Below are positions 1 through 7,320 of a stretch of DNA of 12,830 bases, one piece after another (the stretch's first letter is position 1; each line of letters begins with the position of its first letter). The stretch is from NCBI GenBank assembly GCA_020721165.1, contig DYNG01000008.1, positions 1-12,830 of the forward strand. Direction: 5' to 3'. This stretch comes from Desulfocapsa sulfexigens (GTDB lineage: Bacteria; Desulfobacterota; Desulfobulbia; Desulfobulbales; Desulfocapsaceae). Made by a program: the position numbers and the translations under genes. Under the pieces are notes generated by a model. The model was not told the origin of the DNA. It worked only from the letters and a program-made list of their open reading frames with translations, and made no database searches.

Positions 1-98
1 GGGCGCTCACCTGTGAATCGTTTTTTGATGTGGAAGAGTGGCTGTGGATTTACGAAAAGTTCGGCTACCGTGGTGATTACGAATTTATCTATTTTTAA
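1..98 (+). CDS. C-terminal end of an unidentified protein (partial)
   Basis: An open frame runs from the left edge (first full codon at base 3) to a TAA at 96-98, giving 31 codons. The end is rich in aromatic and acidic residues (Trp, Tyr, Phe, Glu, Asp) and finishes Tyr-Glu-Phe-Ile-Tyr-Phe. The stop lies only 2 nt before the next ATG at 101, which is typical of an operon and supports this being a real gene end. The fragment is too short to name a family. Given its neighbours, a sugar-modifying enzyme is plausible, but that is guilt by association. Confidence 0.6.
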   Translation, partial: ALTCESFFDVEEWLWIYEKFGYRGDYEFIYF

Positions 99-100
99 GC

Positions 101-1324
101 ATGTCATCTCATTGTCAAGAATGTGAAGGAAAGTTAACGCAGTTGGTTGACTTTGGATTGCAACCAATCTGCAACCGTTATCTTTCTTCTGGTTGTGCAT
201 CTGAATATCGTCATCCGCTAATCCTTTCCCAATGCTTGCAGGATGGGCTTTTGCAGTTGGAGACCCCTTGGCCCAGTGAAGAAGTTCGTCCCCGATTGCC
301 TTGGATCAGTTATCAAGAGCCCGAGCCGCATCTTGACGATGTGGTTGAAAAAATCGTCCAACTGCCAGGAGTCAACCAAGATACTTTGATCGTGGGTCTC
401 AGTTACAAAGACTACACGGTTCTGGCTCGCTTGGAGCGAAAGGGATTTCATCGCACTTGGCGAGTGGGGTTAGAAGAACTCGGCTTGACGGCGCCCGGTT
501 CCGGCATGGAGTCGATTCAGAGTGTGCTAAACACAGATATGGGTGAATTGCTCCGTGCGCGGAAAGGGACTCCGGGAGTTATTGTGGTGCGTCATCTTCT
601 TGAGCATTCAAACTCCGTTGGAGCCGTTCTAAAAGCCTTGCAAGCCTGGGGTGGGGAGAATGCATATTTTGTGTTTGAGGTGCCGGATAGCGAGGAAACC
701 TTCCGCCAGCTCGATGTCAGCACTCTGTGGGAGGAGCATGTAAGCTATTTCACTGAGTTTACGCTGGAGCGAGCATTTGCGCCGCATGGGTTGGATCTTT
801 TGGAGGTCGCCCGCTATCCATACACTTTAGAAGACTGTCTCGTAGCGTTTGTTGCAAACCGCAGACCAAGTCAGGTGCCACCAGTGCAAGCGGAAAAAAT
901 TGCTGCTGAGCTCGCTTTGGGCATCAACTTTCGGGAGGGGCTAGAGGAATTGGGTGCCCGATGCCGCAATGAACTGAAAGCAATCCAAGCAAAAGGAGAC
1001 ACAATTTGCCTGCTTGGGGCAGGGCATCGCGCCGCCACTTTTATCAATTTGCTTGGTCTGGGAGATTTGCTGTCGTGTATTATTGACGATGACCCGCGTA
1101 AAGCTGGGCTTTTCATGCCTGGTTGCCAGTTACCCATTTTACCATCCTCGCATCTGCTTGAGGCTCGCCCAGCCTTGTGTCTGCTGGCGGCTGCCCCCGA
1201 TAGCGAGGCGGCCATTTTGAAACGCAACGACTCCTACCTTTCTACTGGAGGTGTCATGGCCAGCATTTATCCTCGCAGCACCAGAGCATGGCTTCCAGTT
1301 CGCCCAGTTTCCGCTAAGCTGTGA
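101..1324 (+). CDS. Divergent sugar C-methyltransferase-family protein lacking the canonical SAM motif
   Basis: This 407-residue protein has the three-part layout of zinc-containing NDP-sugar C-methyltransferases (TylC3/NovU/TcaB9 type). An N-terminal zinc-like segment keeps Cys5, Cys8 and Cys45, but the fourth expected Cys is Asp48. A middle methyltransferase-like domain spans about 75-255, and a C-terminal Rossmann-like domain about 298-400 carries a Gly-Ala-Gly-His turn at 307-310 and an Asp-Asp-Asp-Pro-Arg-Lys stretch at 329-334. It is clearly related to the gene at 5870: both share a Arg-Tyr-Pro-Tyr block and the C-terminal Leu-Gly-Leu-Gly-Asp segment. Where the paralogue has its SAM-binding Asp-Ile-Gly-Ser-Asn-Asp-Gly loop, this protein has IVGLSYKDYTVL (97-108). 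His169 and Glu212-His213, equivalent to catalytic-site residues of the family, remain. The frame is intact with no sign of decay, so it is probably a specialised subfamily. Whether it binds SAM is unknown. The start at 101 is 2 nt after the preceding stop. Confidence 0.75.
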   Translation: MSSHCQECEGKLTQLVDFGLQPICNRYLSSGCASEYRHPLILSQCLQDGLLQLETPWPSEEVRPRLPWISYQEPEPHLDDVVEKIVQLPGVNQDTLIVGLSYKDYTVLARLERKGFHRTWRVGLEELGLTAPGSGMESIQSVLNTDMGELLRARKGTPGVIVVRHLLEHSNSVGAVLKALQAWGGENAYFVFEVPDSEETFRQLDVSTLWEEHVSYFTEFTLERAFAPHGLDLLEVARYPYTLEDCLVAFVANRRPSQVPPVQAEKIAAELALGINFREGLEELGARCRNELKAIQAKGDTICLLGAGHRAATFINLLGLGDLLSCIIDDDPRKAGLFMPGCQLPILPSSHLLEARPALCLLAAAPDSEAAILKRNDSYLSTGGVMASIYPRSTRAWLPVRPVSAKL

Positions 1325-1391
1325 CTAGGCAAAAGAGCAAGCAAGTGACTTCAAGGTTTTAAATCGGTAAGACCAAGAATTAAATTTATCT

Positions 1392-1895
1392 ATGCAGCTT
1401 TTGCAACAATCAGAAAATGTGATGGTGCTTGATGGGCATCCGGGTCTTGTAGATTTCGATGCGATTTCCATGCTCAAGCAAGTAGCTGATGCCAGCCCTC
1501 TTAAGAGAGCGCGAATTTGCCTCCACAAAAGTGCAGATGAATCCATACATGAAATGCTCATCGTGTTGGCTCGTGGCGTTTATATTCGCCCCCATCGCCA
1601 TCTGCGAAAAACGGAGTCATTCCATCTCATTGAAGGGAGTGCCACGGTTGTTTTCTTCGATGACGATGGATCTGTTGCTAGCCGGTTTCGGCTGGATCGA
1701 TCAGCCGGAAACCCGATTATCTATCGTATTGACCGTCCCGTGTTCCATACACAGATTGTTCATTCTGACTACCTTGTATTTTACGAGGTGACATCAGGGC
1801 CGTGGATCTCGTTAGATACGGAATTCGCATCTTGGGCATCTTCAGAGGTCGATACAATTTATCTTGAAAGTATTTTGGGTGCGCCCACTAAATAA
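1392..1895 (+). CDS. wbuC: WbuC-family cupin metalloprotein
   Basis: This 167-residue protein is a single-domain cupin close in size to WbuC of O-antigen clusters. Cupin motif 1 fits exactly: Gly62, five residues, His68-x-His70, four residues, Glu75, six residues, Gly82. The second motif is partial, with Pro116, His119 and His124 as likely metal-side residues. A segment just before it (Lys38-Arg-Ala-Arg...Leu44-His45) matches the WbuC pattern in which an Arg-rich stretch precedes the barrel. WbuC proteins recur in LPS and capsule loci, but as far as I know their reaction is not established; an isomerase or epimerase on an NDP-sugar is often assumed. It lies 67 nt after the preceding gene and has no Shine-Dalgarno sequence. 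The family call is firm and the function is not. Confidence 0.8.
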   Translation: MQLLQQSENVMVLDGHPGLVDFDAISMLKQVADASPLKRARICLHKSADESIHEMLIVLARGVYIRPHRHLRKTESFHLIEGSATVVFFDDDGSVASRFRLDRSAGNPIIYRIDRPVFHTQIVHSDYLVFYEVTSGPWISLDTEFASWASSEVDTIYLESILGAPTK

Positions 1896-1974
1896 TCATG
1901 ATAATTTGTGTGCGGCATGTCCATAAAAAATTTACATTCTAAAATAATCACTAAATATAAAAACTTAAATAGAT

Positions 1975-2652
1975 ATGAAAAAAGAAACTACAAGAGAACC
2001 TCAATACCAAAGCTGTTTGGAAATTCGCGACCGAAAAGGATTAGCCTCTATGGGCTTGCGCGGCACACAGGTGTGGACTGACGATCCCCGGCATCTGCTC
2101 TTTATTTTATCCCGCTATAAGTTTGTCGCAAAAATGTTCAGTGGGTTTGAAGATGTTTTAGAAATCGGCTGCGGCGATGCCATCGGCAGTCGCATGGTGC
2201 AGCAAGAAGTCAAAAATCTGAAGGCGGTTGATTTCGATGCGGTTTTCATTCAAGATGCCTTAGATCGTGTCGATCCAGATTGGCCGATCGAGTTGGCTGT
2301 TCACGATATGCTCGAAGGCTCTGTTCCCGGCTCCTACGATGGGATCTATGCCCTCGATGTGCTGGAGCACATCCCCCGCGAAAAGGAAGATATTTTTATC
2401 CGCAACGCGGTGGCTTCGCTCAAGGGGGATGGTTCTCTGATTTTTGGGATGCCCTCACTCGAATCCCAGGAGTATGCTTCGCCTCCGAGTAAAGCTGGTC
2501 ATGTGAATTGCAAGAAAGTCCCTGAGTTCAAGCAGGTCATGCAGAGGTATTTCCAGAAAGTTTTTATTTTCTCCATGAATGACGAGGTGTTGCACACCGG
2601 TTTTTATCCGATGTCTCAATACATCTTTGCACTCTGCTGCGGACGCAAATGA
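1975..2652 (+). CDS. Class I SAM-dependent methyltransferase
   Basis: This 225-residue protein has a standard seven-strand methyltransferase core. Motif I is VLEIGCGDAIG at 61-71, an acidic residue after strand 2 is Asp86, and strand 4 is followed by Asp128-Val-Leu-Glu-His-Ile. The N-terminal 50 residues are helical-looking, and the C-terminal part (about 176-222) is a conserved-looking tail with Gly-His-Val-Asn, Ser-Met-Asn-Asp-Glu and His-Thr-Gly-Phe-Tyr-Pro-Met. I recall that tail from small methyltransferases in surface-polysaccharide loci. The substrate cannot be read from the sequence. It sits directly upstream of the Wzm/Wzt exporter (67 nt), so an O-methyltransferase acting on the glycan, possibly a chain-end cap like the methylating WbdD type, is worth considering. 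The ATG at 1975 is preceded by an A/T-rich stretch without a Shine-Dalgarno sequence. Confidence 0.85.
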   Translation: MKKETTREPQYQSCLEIRDRKGLASMGLRGTQVWTDDPRHLLFILSRYKFVAKMFSGFEDVLEIGCGDAIGSRMVQQEVKNLKAVDFDAVFIQDALDRVDPDWPIELAVHDMLEGSVPGSYDGIYALDVLEHIPREKEDIFIRNAVASLKGDGSLIFGMPSLESQEYASPPSKAGHVNCKKVPEFKQVMQRYFQKVFIFSMNDEVLHTGFYPMSQYIFALCCGRK

Positions 2653-2719
2653 CACGGCAAAAGCGTTTCTGTGAGCGATTTTTGTTTTCTTCGGCTAAAG
2701 CCTCATTTCCTATGCTATA

Positions 2720-3514
2720 ATGTTTGGATATATTCAATCGTTCTTCCGGAACCGCGATCTCGTCTGGCAGATGATGCAGCGAGAGTTCCACTCTCAATAC
2801 CGAGCTTCCTCGTTGGGTGTCTTCTGGGCGATCGCCACGCCAGTCATGACGCTGGCCATCTATACAGTTGTTTTTGGCTTTGTTTTTCGGGGATCTTTTC
2901 GTGAAGGCGAGACCCGCTGGGAGTTTGCTCTGGCCATGTTTTGCGGGCTCACTTTGTTCGGCTTCTTTTCCTCCTGCTTTACCCGCAGTACCACGCTGAT
3001 GCGGAGTTACGGAAATTTTGTAACCCGAGTCGTTTTTCCTCTGGAGGTGCTTCCGGTCGTTGTCTGTGGGGTGGCTTTGCTAAACATGGTCTTGGCGATG
3101 ATCCCGCTGATGGCGGGGATCGGGTATGTGCAAAGCGGATTTTCTGTGACCGTGCTCCTTTTTCCTGTGATCTTTCTTCCTTTCCTGCTGCTTACTTTAG
3201 GCGTTGCGTGGATCATGACGAGTGCCTGTGTTTTTATGCGGGATCTCCAAGCAGTCGTTCCGCCGCTGATGATCGCATTGATGTTTGGTAGTGCTATCTT
3301 TTATCCTATTGCTAGTATGCCTCAGCAGGTTCGTTGGCTGGTCGCGCTGAACCCAATCGCTCAGCTAGCCCAGATGTCAAGGCAAGTCTTGCTCCAGAAC
3401 GAGAGCCCCGACTGGATCGTCTGGGCTATTTTGATGGCCGTCGGTCTAATCGTTTTTCATATCGGGTTTCTATTCTTTATGAAGACCAAAAATGTTTTTT
3501 CTGACCTGCTTTAA
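2720..3514 (+). CDS. wzm: Wzm-type ABC-2 polysaccharide export permease
   Basis: This 264-residue integral membrane protein is the channel half of an ABC exporter for lipid-linked polysaccharide. The N-terminal amphipathic part carries the family signature Arg21-Glu-Phe-His...Tyr27...Leu32-Gly-Val-Phe-Trp-Ala (residues 21-37). About six hydrophobic segments follow, near 34-56, 68-88, 108-132, 143-170, 178-198 and 232-254. The block at 98-111 (Tyr-Gly-Asn-Phe-Val-Thr-Arg-Val-Val-Phe-Pro-Leu-Glu-Val) and the Arg-Asp-Leu at 174-176, followed by Phe-Tyr-Pro at 194-196, are typical of Wzm/KpsM/TagG permeases. Length is normal for the family. Wzt starts 12 nt downstream, giving the classical wzm-wzt order. 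In known systems the pair moves undecaprenyl-diphosphate-linked glycan across the inner membrane. Confidence 0.95.
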   Translation: MFGYIQSFFRNRDLVWQMMQREFHSQYRASSLGVFWAIATPVMTLAIYTVVFGFVFRGSFREGETRWEFALAMFCGLTLFGFFSSCFTRSTTLMRSYGNFVTRVVFPLEVLPVVVCGVALLNMVLAMIPLMAGIGYVQSGFSVTVLLFPVIFLPFLLLTLGVAWIMTSACVFMRDLQAVVPPLMIALMFGSAIFYPIASMPQQVRWLVALNPIAQLAQMSRQVLLQNESPDWIVWAILMAVGLIVFHIGFLFFMKTKNVFSDLL

Positions 3515-3526
3515 TGATATTGACAT

Positions 3527-4930
3527 ATGAGTGACGAGCTAGCAGTCATTGAAGCACATGATATCTCCAAAGAGTATAACCTTTGGCAGACTCCTTTGGC
3601 ACCGTTGTATGTGCCTTTAGCGCGCCATGCGGCTGGCTCAACGATCCTTCCAGCTAGAATTCGTAACTGGTGCACATTCCGTGCCGCGCAGGGGGTTAAA
3701 CCTTTCCGCGCCTTGGATCATGTTTCCTTGACGGTTCACCGAGGCGAGAGCGTGGCAATCGTTGGCCGCAATGGAAGTGGCAAATCGACGCTTCTCAAAA
3801 TCCTGGCCGGCACCCTTCAGCCTACCGAGGGTCAGGTTGCTGTCCGAGGCAAAGTGGCCGCACTTCTAGAGCTGGGATCGGGGTTTAACCCCGAATTCAC
3901 TGGCAAAGAGAATGTCTATCTCAATGCAACAGTCCTAGGCCTGTCAAGGAAGCGGATCGATAGTGTTTATGGGAGCATCCTCGAGTTCAGTGAAATCGGT
4001 GACTTCATCAACCAGCCAGTAAAGACCTATTCCAGTGGGATGTTGATGCGACTGGCCTTCTCTGTCATAACCCATGTCGATGCCGATGTCCTCATCGTAG
4101 ATGAAGCGCTAGCTGTGGGAGATGCTTTCTTTGTTCAGAAATGTATGCGTTGGATTGCTGATTTTCAGACGCGCGGCACTCTTCTGTTTGTCACCCATAG
4201 CGTAGGCACCGCTCGGGCACTTTGTAGCAGAGCATTGTGGCTTGAAAAAGGAGTCTCTCAAAGTTCTGGAGATTGTAAGACGGTGACCGAAGCCTATTTC
4301 GCCCGTCACACTGCTGAAGCGTCAGTACAGAATTCGATCCTTTCTGATGCAACTAATGAAAATAATAAGTCAATACTTCGTACTGATAGTTGGATACTTG
4401 CTTCCGGACCTACCCGCAAACGATCTTGCCAGTATTTAGTTGAAATAGCTCCAAAGAAGAAGCCTGAGATATGTCAAAATGCGGTTGAGTTAGTCGACGC
4501 ATATTTCTCGAATGTAAACTTGAAACGATTGGATAATTTTTATTCAGGAGAGGAAGTTTGTTTTAATATTATTTTTTTAGTAAAAAAAGTAATTCAATCT
4601 CCATATGCAATTGGTTTCACTATCAAGGATCATTTAGGGTATGTAGTTTCTGGTGAAAATATATGGGACTTGGATGGGGCTTACAGCTTGCCGAGCATAC
4701 CAGACAGTAGGTATCTCTTAACAACATTCAAGTTTGTATTTCCCGTTCTTCGAGGTGGGGTTTATTTTATAGACATGGGAATAAATCTCAATATGGAAAA
4801 TGTTCTTTTTTACATTTATGATGTGATAAGTTTTAATGTTGTTTCCAGTGATTTTCATTATGGTCTGATCAATCTTCCGTGTTTGAATGCCTCAGTTCGA
4901 GTAATTAACGATCTAAGTGAAGTGAAATGA
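3527..4930 (+). CDS. wzt: Wzt-type ABC transporter ATPase with C-terminal carbohydrate-binding extension
   Basis: This 467-residue protein is the ATPase partner of Wzm. Walker A is GRNGSGKST at 80-88, the signature is Tyr-Ser-Ser-Gly-Met at 168-172 (the form usual in Wzt), Walker B is VLIVDEALAVGD at 188-199 with catalytic Glu193, and the switch His is His224. Residues about 20-60 form the insertion before the core that Wzt proteins commonly carry. After about residue 262 a linker leads into a C-terminal domain (about 290-467) matching in size and position the Wzt C-terminal jelly-roll, which in E. coli O8/O9a recognises the modified chain end. The coding sequence changes composition at the linker: bases 3781-3840 hold 35 G+C of 60, bases 4561-4620 only 12 of 60. 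This suggests the two halves have different histories. The specific glycan ligand cannot be deduced. Confidence 0.95.
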   Translation: MSDELAVIEAHDISKEYNLWQTPLAPLYVPLARHAAGSTILPARIRNWCTFRAAQGVKPFRALDHVSLTVHRGESVAIVGRNGSGKSTLLKILAGTLQPTEGQVAVRGKVAALLELGSGFNPEFTGKENVYLNATVLGLSRKRIDSVYGSILEFSEIGDFINQPVKTYSSGMLMRLAFSVITHVDADVLIVDEALAVGDAFFVQKCMRWIADFQTRGTLLFVTHSVGTARALCSRALWLEKGVSQSSGDCKTVTEAYFARHTAEASVQNSILSDATNENNKSILRTDSWILASGPTRKRSCQYLVEIAPKKKPEICQNAVELVDAYFSNVNLKRLDNFYSGEEVCFNIIFLVKKVIQSPYAIGFTIKDHLGYVVSGENIWDLDGAYSLPSIPDSRYLLTTFKFVFPVLRGGVYFIDMGINLNMENVLFYIYDVISFNVVSSDFHYGLINLPCLNASVRVINDLSEVK

Positions 4931-4964
4931 ATCTATTTATTAATATGTATATTATACTCTAGAT

Positions 4965-5855
4965 ATGAGAAGTAAAAATATTTATTTGGTAATAGGTGCC
5001 GACAGTCTAGTTGGTGCTTCTTTAATGAAATCTCTGCATCAATCAGGCGAAGAAGTATATGGGACGACTCGTCGCCGGAACTCGGCAGGAGCTCGGCGGA
5101 TTTATCTAGACTTTGAAGATCCTGAGAGTTACCAACTGCCAATGAAGGCGACTTACGCCTATGTAGTAGCTGCGGCAACCAACTATGATCGTTGTGAAAC
5201 GGATCCGTTGGCTCGCAAGATCAATGTCGAGCTGACTCCGCGGCTCGTTGAGGCCTTACTCTCCCAAGGGCTATTTGTCACTCTCATCTCTACCAACTCA
5301 GTTTTCGGTGGGGAGCGACCGTGGCCTCACGAAGAAGACCTGCATGATGCACGCATTGCGTATGCGATCCAAAAGCACGAAGCTGAAGAACGATCTTTTG
5401 CGACAGCCTCAGACCAAGGAGTACTTGACAGATTCAATGTGGTTCGGTTGACGAAGATACTGGGTTCGGAGACTTCCCCCCTTCCTGGTTGGATTGCAGC
5501 TTGGAAGCAGAAAAATGCAATTGAACCCTTCAGCGATCTCATTTTTGCCCCGATGTCGGTCCAGTTTGTGGGAAGTGCTCTTGCCGCGATTGGGGGCAAG
5601 CGTGTCGCGGGCGGCCTTCACTTATCTGGTTCAAGGAATGTAAGCTATGTCGATTTGGCCCATGCTTTGGCTGGCTCCTTGAGTATCGATAGCTCGTTGA
5701 TCGTTCCCAGTTCGGCCACGGCCAAAGGCATCCACATCGCCTACAAGCCAACTTACAGCGGTCTGGGAATGGAACGAACCACCCAACTCACCGGAGTTTT
5801 ACCGCAGCCTTTGGAGGATGTGGTTCGCGACATCACCAAAGATATTCAACTTTAA
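4965..5855 (+). CDS. RmlD-like NDP-sugar reductase (extended SDR family)
   Basis: This 296-residue protein is an atypical or extended short-chain dehydrogenase of RmlD type. The nucleotide-binding turn near the N terminus is Gly11-Ala-Asp-Ser14-Leu-Val-Gly17, so the middle glycine of the usual GxxGxxG is Ser. A Val-Ala-Ala-Ala-Thr-Asn-Tyr segment (68-74) precedes an Ile-Asn-Val at 86-88, as in RmlD. The catalytic part is Ser109-Thr-Asn-Ser-Val-Phe-Gly and Tyr133-x3-Lys137 followed by an Ala-Glu pair. These enzymes reduce a keto group of an NDP-4-keto-deoxysugar with NAD(P)H. The C-methyltransferase gene begins 14 nt downstream, so a role as the final ketoreductase for a C-methylated sugar is likely. 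RmlD itself (dTDP-rhamnose) cannot be excluded, but no rmlA, rmlB or rmlC is visible here. Confidence 0.85.
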   Translation: MRSKNIYLVIGADSLVGASLMKSLHQSGEEVYGTTRRRNSAGARRIYLDFEDPESYQLPMKATYAYVVAAATNYDRCETDPLARKINVELTPRLVEALLSQGLFVTLISTNSVFGGERPWPHEEDLHDARIAYAIQKHEAEERSFATASDQGVLDRFNVVRLTKILGSETSPLPGWIAAWKQKNAIEPFSDLIFAPMSVQFVGSALAAIGGKRVAGGLHLSGSRNVSYVDLAHALAGSLSIDSSLIVPSSATAKGIHIAYKPTYSGLGMERTTQLTGVLPQPLEDVVRDITKDIQL

Positions 5856-5869
5856 ACCTCAACCATTTT

Positions 5870-7144
5870 ATGCAACAAGCTACTGTTCACCACCGCACCA
5901 TGTGCCGTCTCTGCGAATCGCCAAATGTTCACTTGGTATTGAAACTAGAGCCTATTCCACTTTCAGAAAATTACTGTGCCGATAGTGAAACGGGTAAAAG
6001 TGCGGATCGATATCCTGTAGATCTCTATATGTGTGCCGACTGTGGACATGTCCATCAGCTTGATGTGGTGGATTCAAAAAGTCTCTGGGAAGCATATACT
6101 TACTACTCGGGGGATGCCAAAGGAATGCCCGAACATTTCCGCGAGGTTGCAGCGAAAATCATTGAGACTTATCAGCCCGCGCCCGGTTCGTTGGTGGTTG
6201 ATATTGGTAGCAACGACGGTTCGTTGCTGCGTCCTTTCCAAGAGTCTGGGTATTCTGTTTTGGGGATTGATCCCGCGAAAGAGATTGCTCGACAGGCCAC
6301 GGCGAACGGGATCGAGACCCTTCCGGAGTTGATGTCCCATTCTCTGGGGGAGCGCATCCGTCATGAGCGTGGTCCTGCCAGCGTGGTGTGCATGTTCAAC
6401 GCTTTTGCTCACGCGGACAATTTAGGAGAGGTCGTGGATGGCATTCGAACGCTTCTGGCTGACGATGGCGTATTTGTCTTCGAATCCCAATACCTATGCG
6501 ACATTTTAGACGGTATGCTCATCGCGACGATCTTCCACGAGCACATGAGCCATCACTCTGTAGTTGCCTTGCAGCCCTTTTTCGAACGGCATGGATTGGA
6601 GCTTATCCATGTGACTCGTTACCCGTATATCCAACACGGATCGCTAGTCGGTTTTGTTCAACGCAAAGGTGGATCTCGCAATGTCGAGTTGAGCATCGAG
6701 AAATTCCTGCAAAAGGAGAAATCTTTGGGTTTAAATACTTTGGCACCGCTGCACGAATTTGCTACAAAGGTTGGAGAACTAAGAAAAAAAATATCGAGCC
6801 TCGCCGCGGAATGGCGTGTTCATGGCACAAAAGTGGCCGGTTATGGTGCGGCAAGAAGCGGTCCCACTCTTATCTCTCAGTTAGGCCTTGGCGATACGAT
6901 ACAATATATCCTCGATGATCACCCACAGAAAGTCGGTCGGTATTCTTCTGGTGATGGCATTCCCATTGTCCCAACTAGTCAGTTGTATCAGCGGATGCCC
7001 GAATTTACCGTCATTCTTGCTTGGGTTCATGCAGCAAAAATCATTGCAGCGAATCAAGAATACTTAGAGAAAGGTGGTAAGTTTGTCGTTCTTTGTCCCG
7101 ACGCATCCATCGTTGGGCTCGAGGCATCGGTTCTTTTAGAATAA
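5870..7144 (+). CDS. Zinc-containing NDP-sugar C-methyltransferase (TylC3/TcaB9 family)
   Basis: This 424-residue protein has the full family layout. The N-terminal zinc site is Cys12, Cys15, Cys55 and Cys58. The central SAM domain has motif I at 110-120 (Val-Asp-Ile-Gly-Ser-Asn-Asp-Gly-Ser-Leu-Leu), an acidic strand-2 end at Asp134, His181, and Phe222-His223-Glu224-His225. The C-terminal domain has Gly-Tyr-Gly-Ala-Ala-Arg at 324-329 and Asp349-Asp-His-Pro-Gln-Lys. From memory, the C-3'-methyltransferase TcaB9 uses Tyr76, His181, Tyr222, Glu224 and His225. This protein has Tyr76, His181, Glu224 and His225 at the same numbers, with Phe at 222. The expected reaction is SAM-dependent methylation of a carbon next to the keto group of an NDP-4-keto-deoxysugar, in the cytoplasm. 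The preceding reductase would then finish the sugar. The exact carbon and sugar are not predictable. Confidence 0.9.
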   Translation: MQQATVHHRTMCRLCESPNVHLVLKLEPIPLSENYCADSETGKSADRYPVDLYMCADCGHVHQLDVVDSKSLWEAYTYYSGDAKGMPEHFREVAAKIIETYQPAPGSLVVDIGSNDGSLLRPFQESGYSVLGIDPAKEIARQATANGIETLPELMSHSLGERIRHERGPASVVCMFNAFAHADNLGEVVDGIRTLLADDGVFVFESQYLCDILDGMLIATIFHEHMSHHSVVALQPFFERHGLELIHVTRYPYIQHGSLVGFVQRKGGSRNVELSIEKFLQKEKSLGLNTLAPLHEFATKVGELRKKISSLAAEWRVHGTKVAGYGAARSGPTLISQLGLGDTIQYILDDHPQKVGRYSSGDGIPIVPTSQLYQRMPEFTVILAWVHAAKIIAANQEYLEKGGKFVVLCPDASIVGLEASVLLE

Positions 7145-7320
7145 TTAGTCGATATTTTGCTTGATTATGAAATTACAGAATAAAAAAACACCGCAAATTA
7201 TCGATGTGCACCTTTTCGCTCCTCTTAAAAATAGCAATCTGATCTCCTCTTGAATTCAGGTTTTTATTCACACTATAACATCAATCACCTCATTTAGTTA
7301 AAAAACAAAAAAATACAAAT
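7145..7320. other. 176-nt A/T-rich intergenic stretch with a 28-codon open frame
   Basis: This is one of the larger gaps in the cluster. It contains a short frame from ATG 7167 to TGA 7251-7253 (28 residues, starting Met-Lys-Leu-Gln-Asn-Lys-Lys), which has no recognisable relative and no ribosome-binding site. It could be chance or the remnant of a gene start. The last 60 nt before the ATG at 7321 are very A/T-rich and hold the promoter-like pair listed separately. No inverted repeat with a T-run is evident, so I do not call a terminator. Confidence 0.4.
7250..7279 (+). promoter_or_regulatory. Possible sigma-70-like promoter
   Basis: TTGAAT at 7250-7255 and TATAAC at 7274-7279 are separated by 18 nt and lie upstream of the ATG at 7321. 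They match 4 of 6 and 5 of 6 bases of the classical -35 and -10 boxes. The position in one of the few long gaps of the locus makes an internal promoter for the right block plausible. In A/T-rich DNA such pairs also arise by chance, and the promoter consensus of this organism is unknown. Confidence 0.3.

Noticed and set aside
871..1227. 118-codon open frame on the - strand inside the first complete gene
   Set aside because: It is fully contained in a gene with clear homology on the + strand, has a low-complexity Ser/Arg/Ala-rich product and no recognisable motif; it is a shadow frame.
1931..1961. TTTACA and TATAAA pair upstream of the methyltransferase at 1975
   Set aside because: The spacing is 19 nt, the stretch is almost pure A/T, and the implied transcript leader would be only a few bases; too weak to list.
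2653..2719. Possible terminator before wzm (GCG...TGAGCGATTTTTG with a T-rich tail)
   Set aside because: The arms do not form a convincing stem, and a terminator between a glycan methyltransferase and wzm would be odd in this operon-like arrangement.
4965..5855. Naming the reductase rmlD
   Set aside because: The protein has the RmlD-type layout, but the middle glycine of the cofactor loop is Ser, no rmlABC genes are present, and its partner is a C-methyltransferase; a different 4-ketoreductase is equally likely.
6074..6412. 112-codon open frame on the - strand inside the C-methyltransferase gene
   Set aside because: It overlaps the zinc-site to SAM-motif region of a well-supported gene and its product shows no domain features.
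6496..6918. 140-codon open frame on the + strand in another frame of the C-methyltransferase gene
   Set aside because: The overlapping frame encodes the catalytic His-Glu-His and the following conserved residues; this product is Arg/Cys-rich and unlike any family I know.
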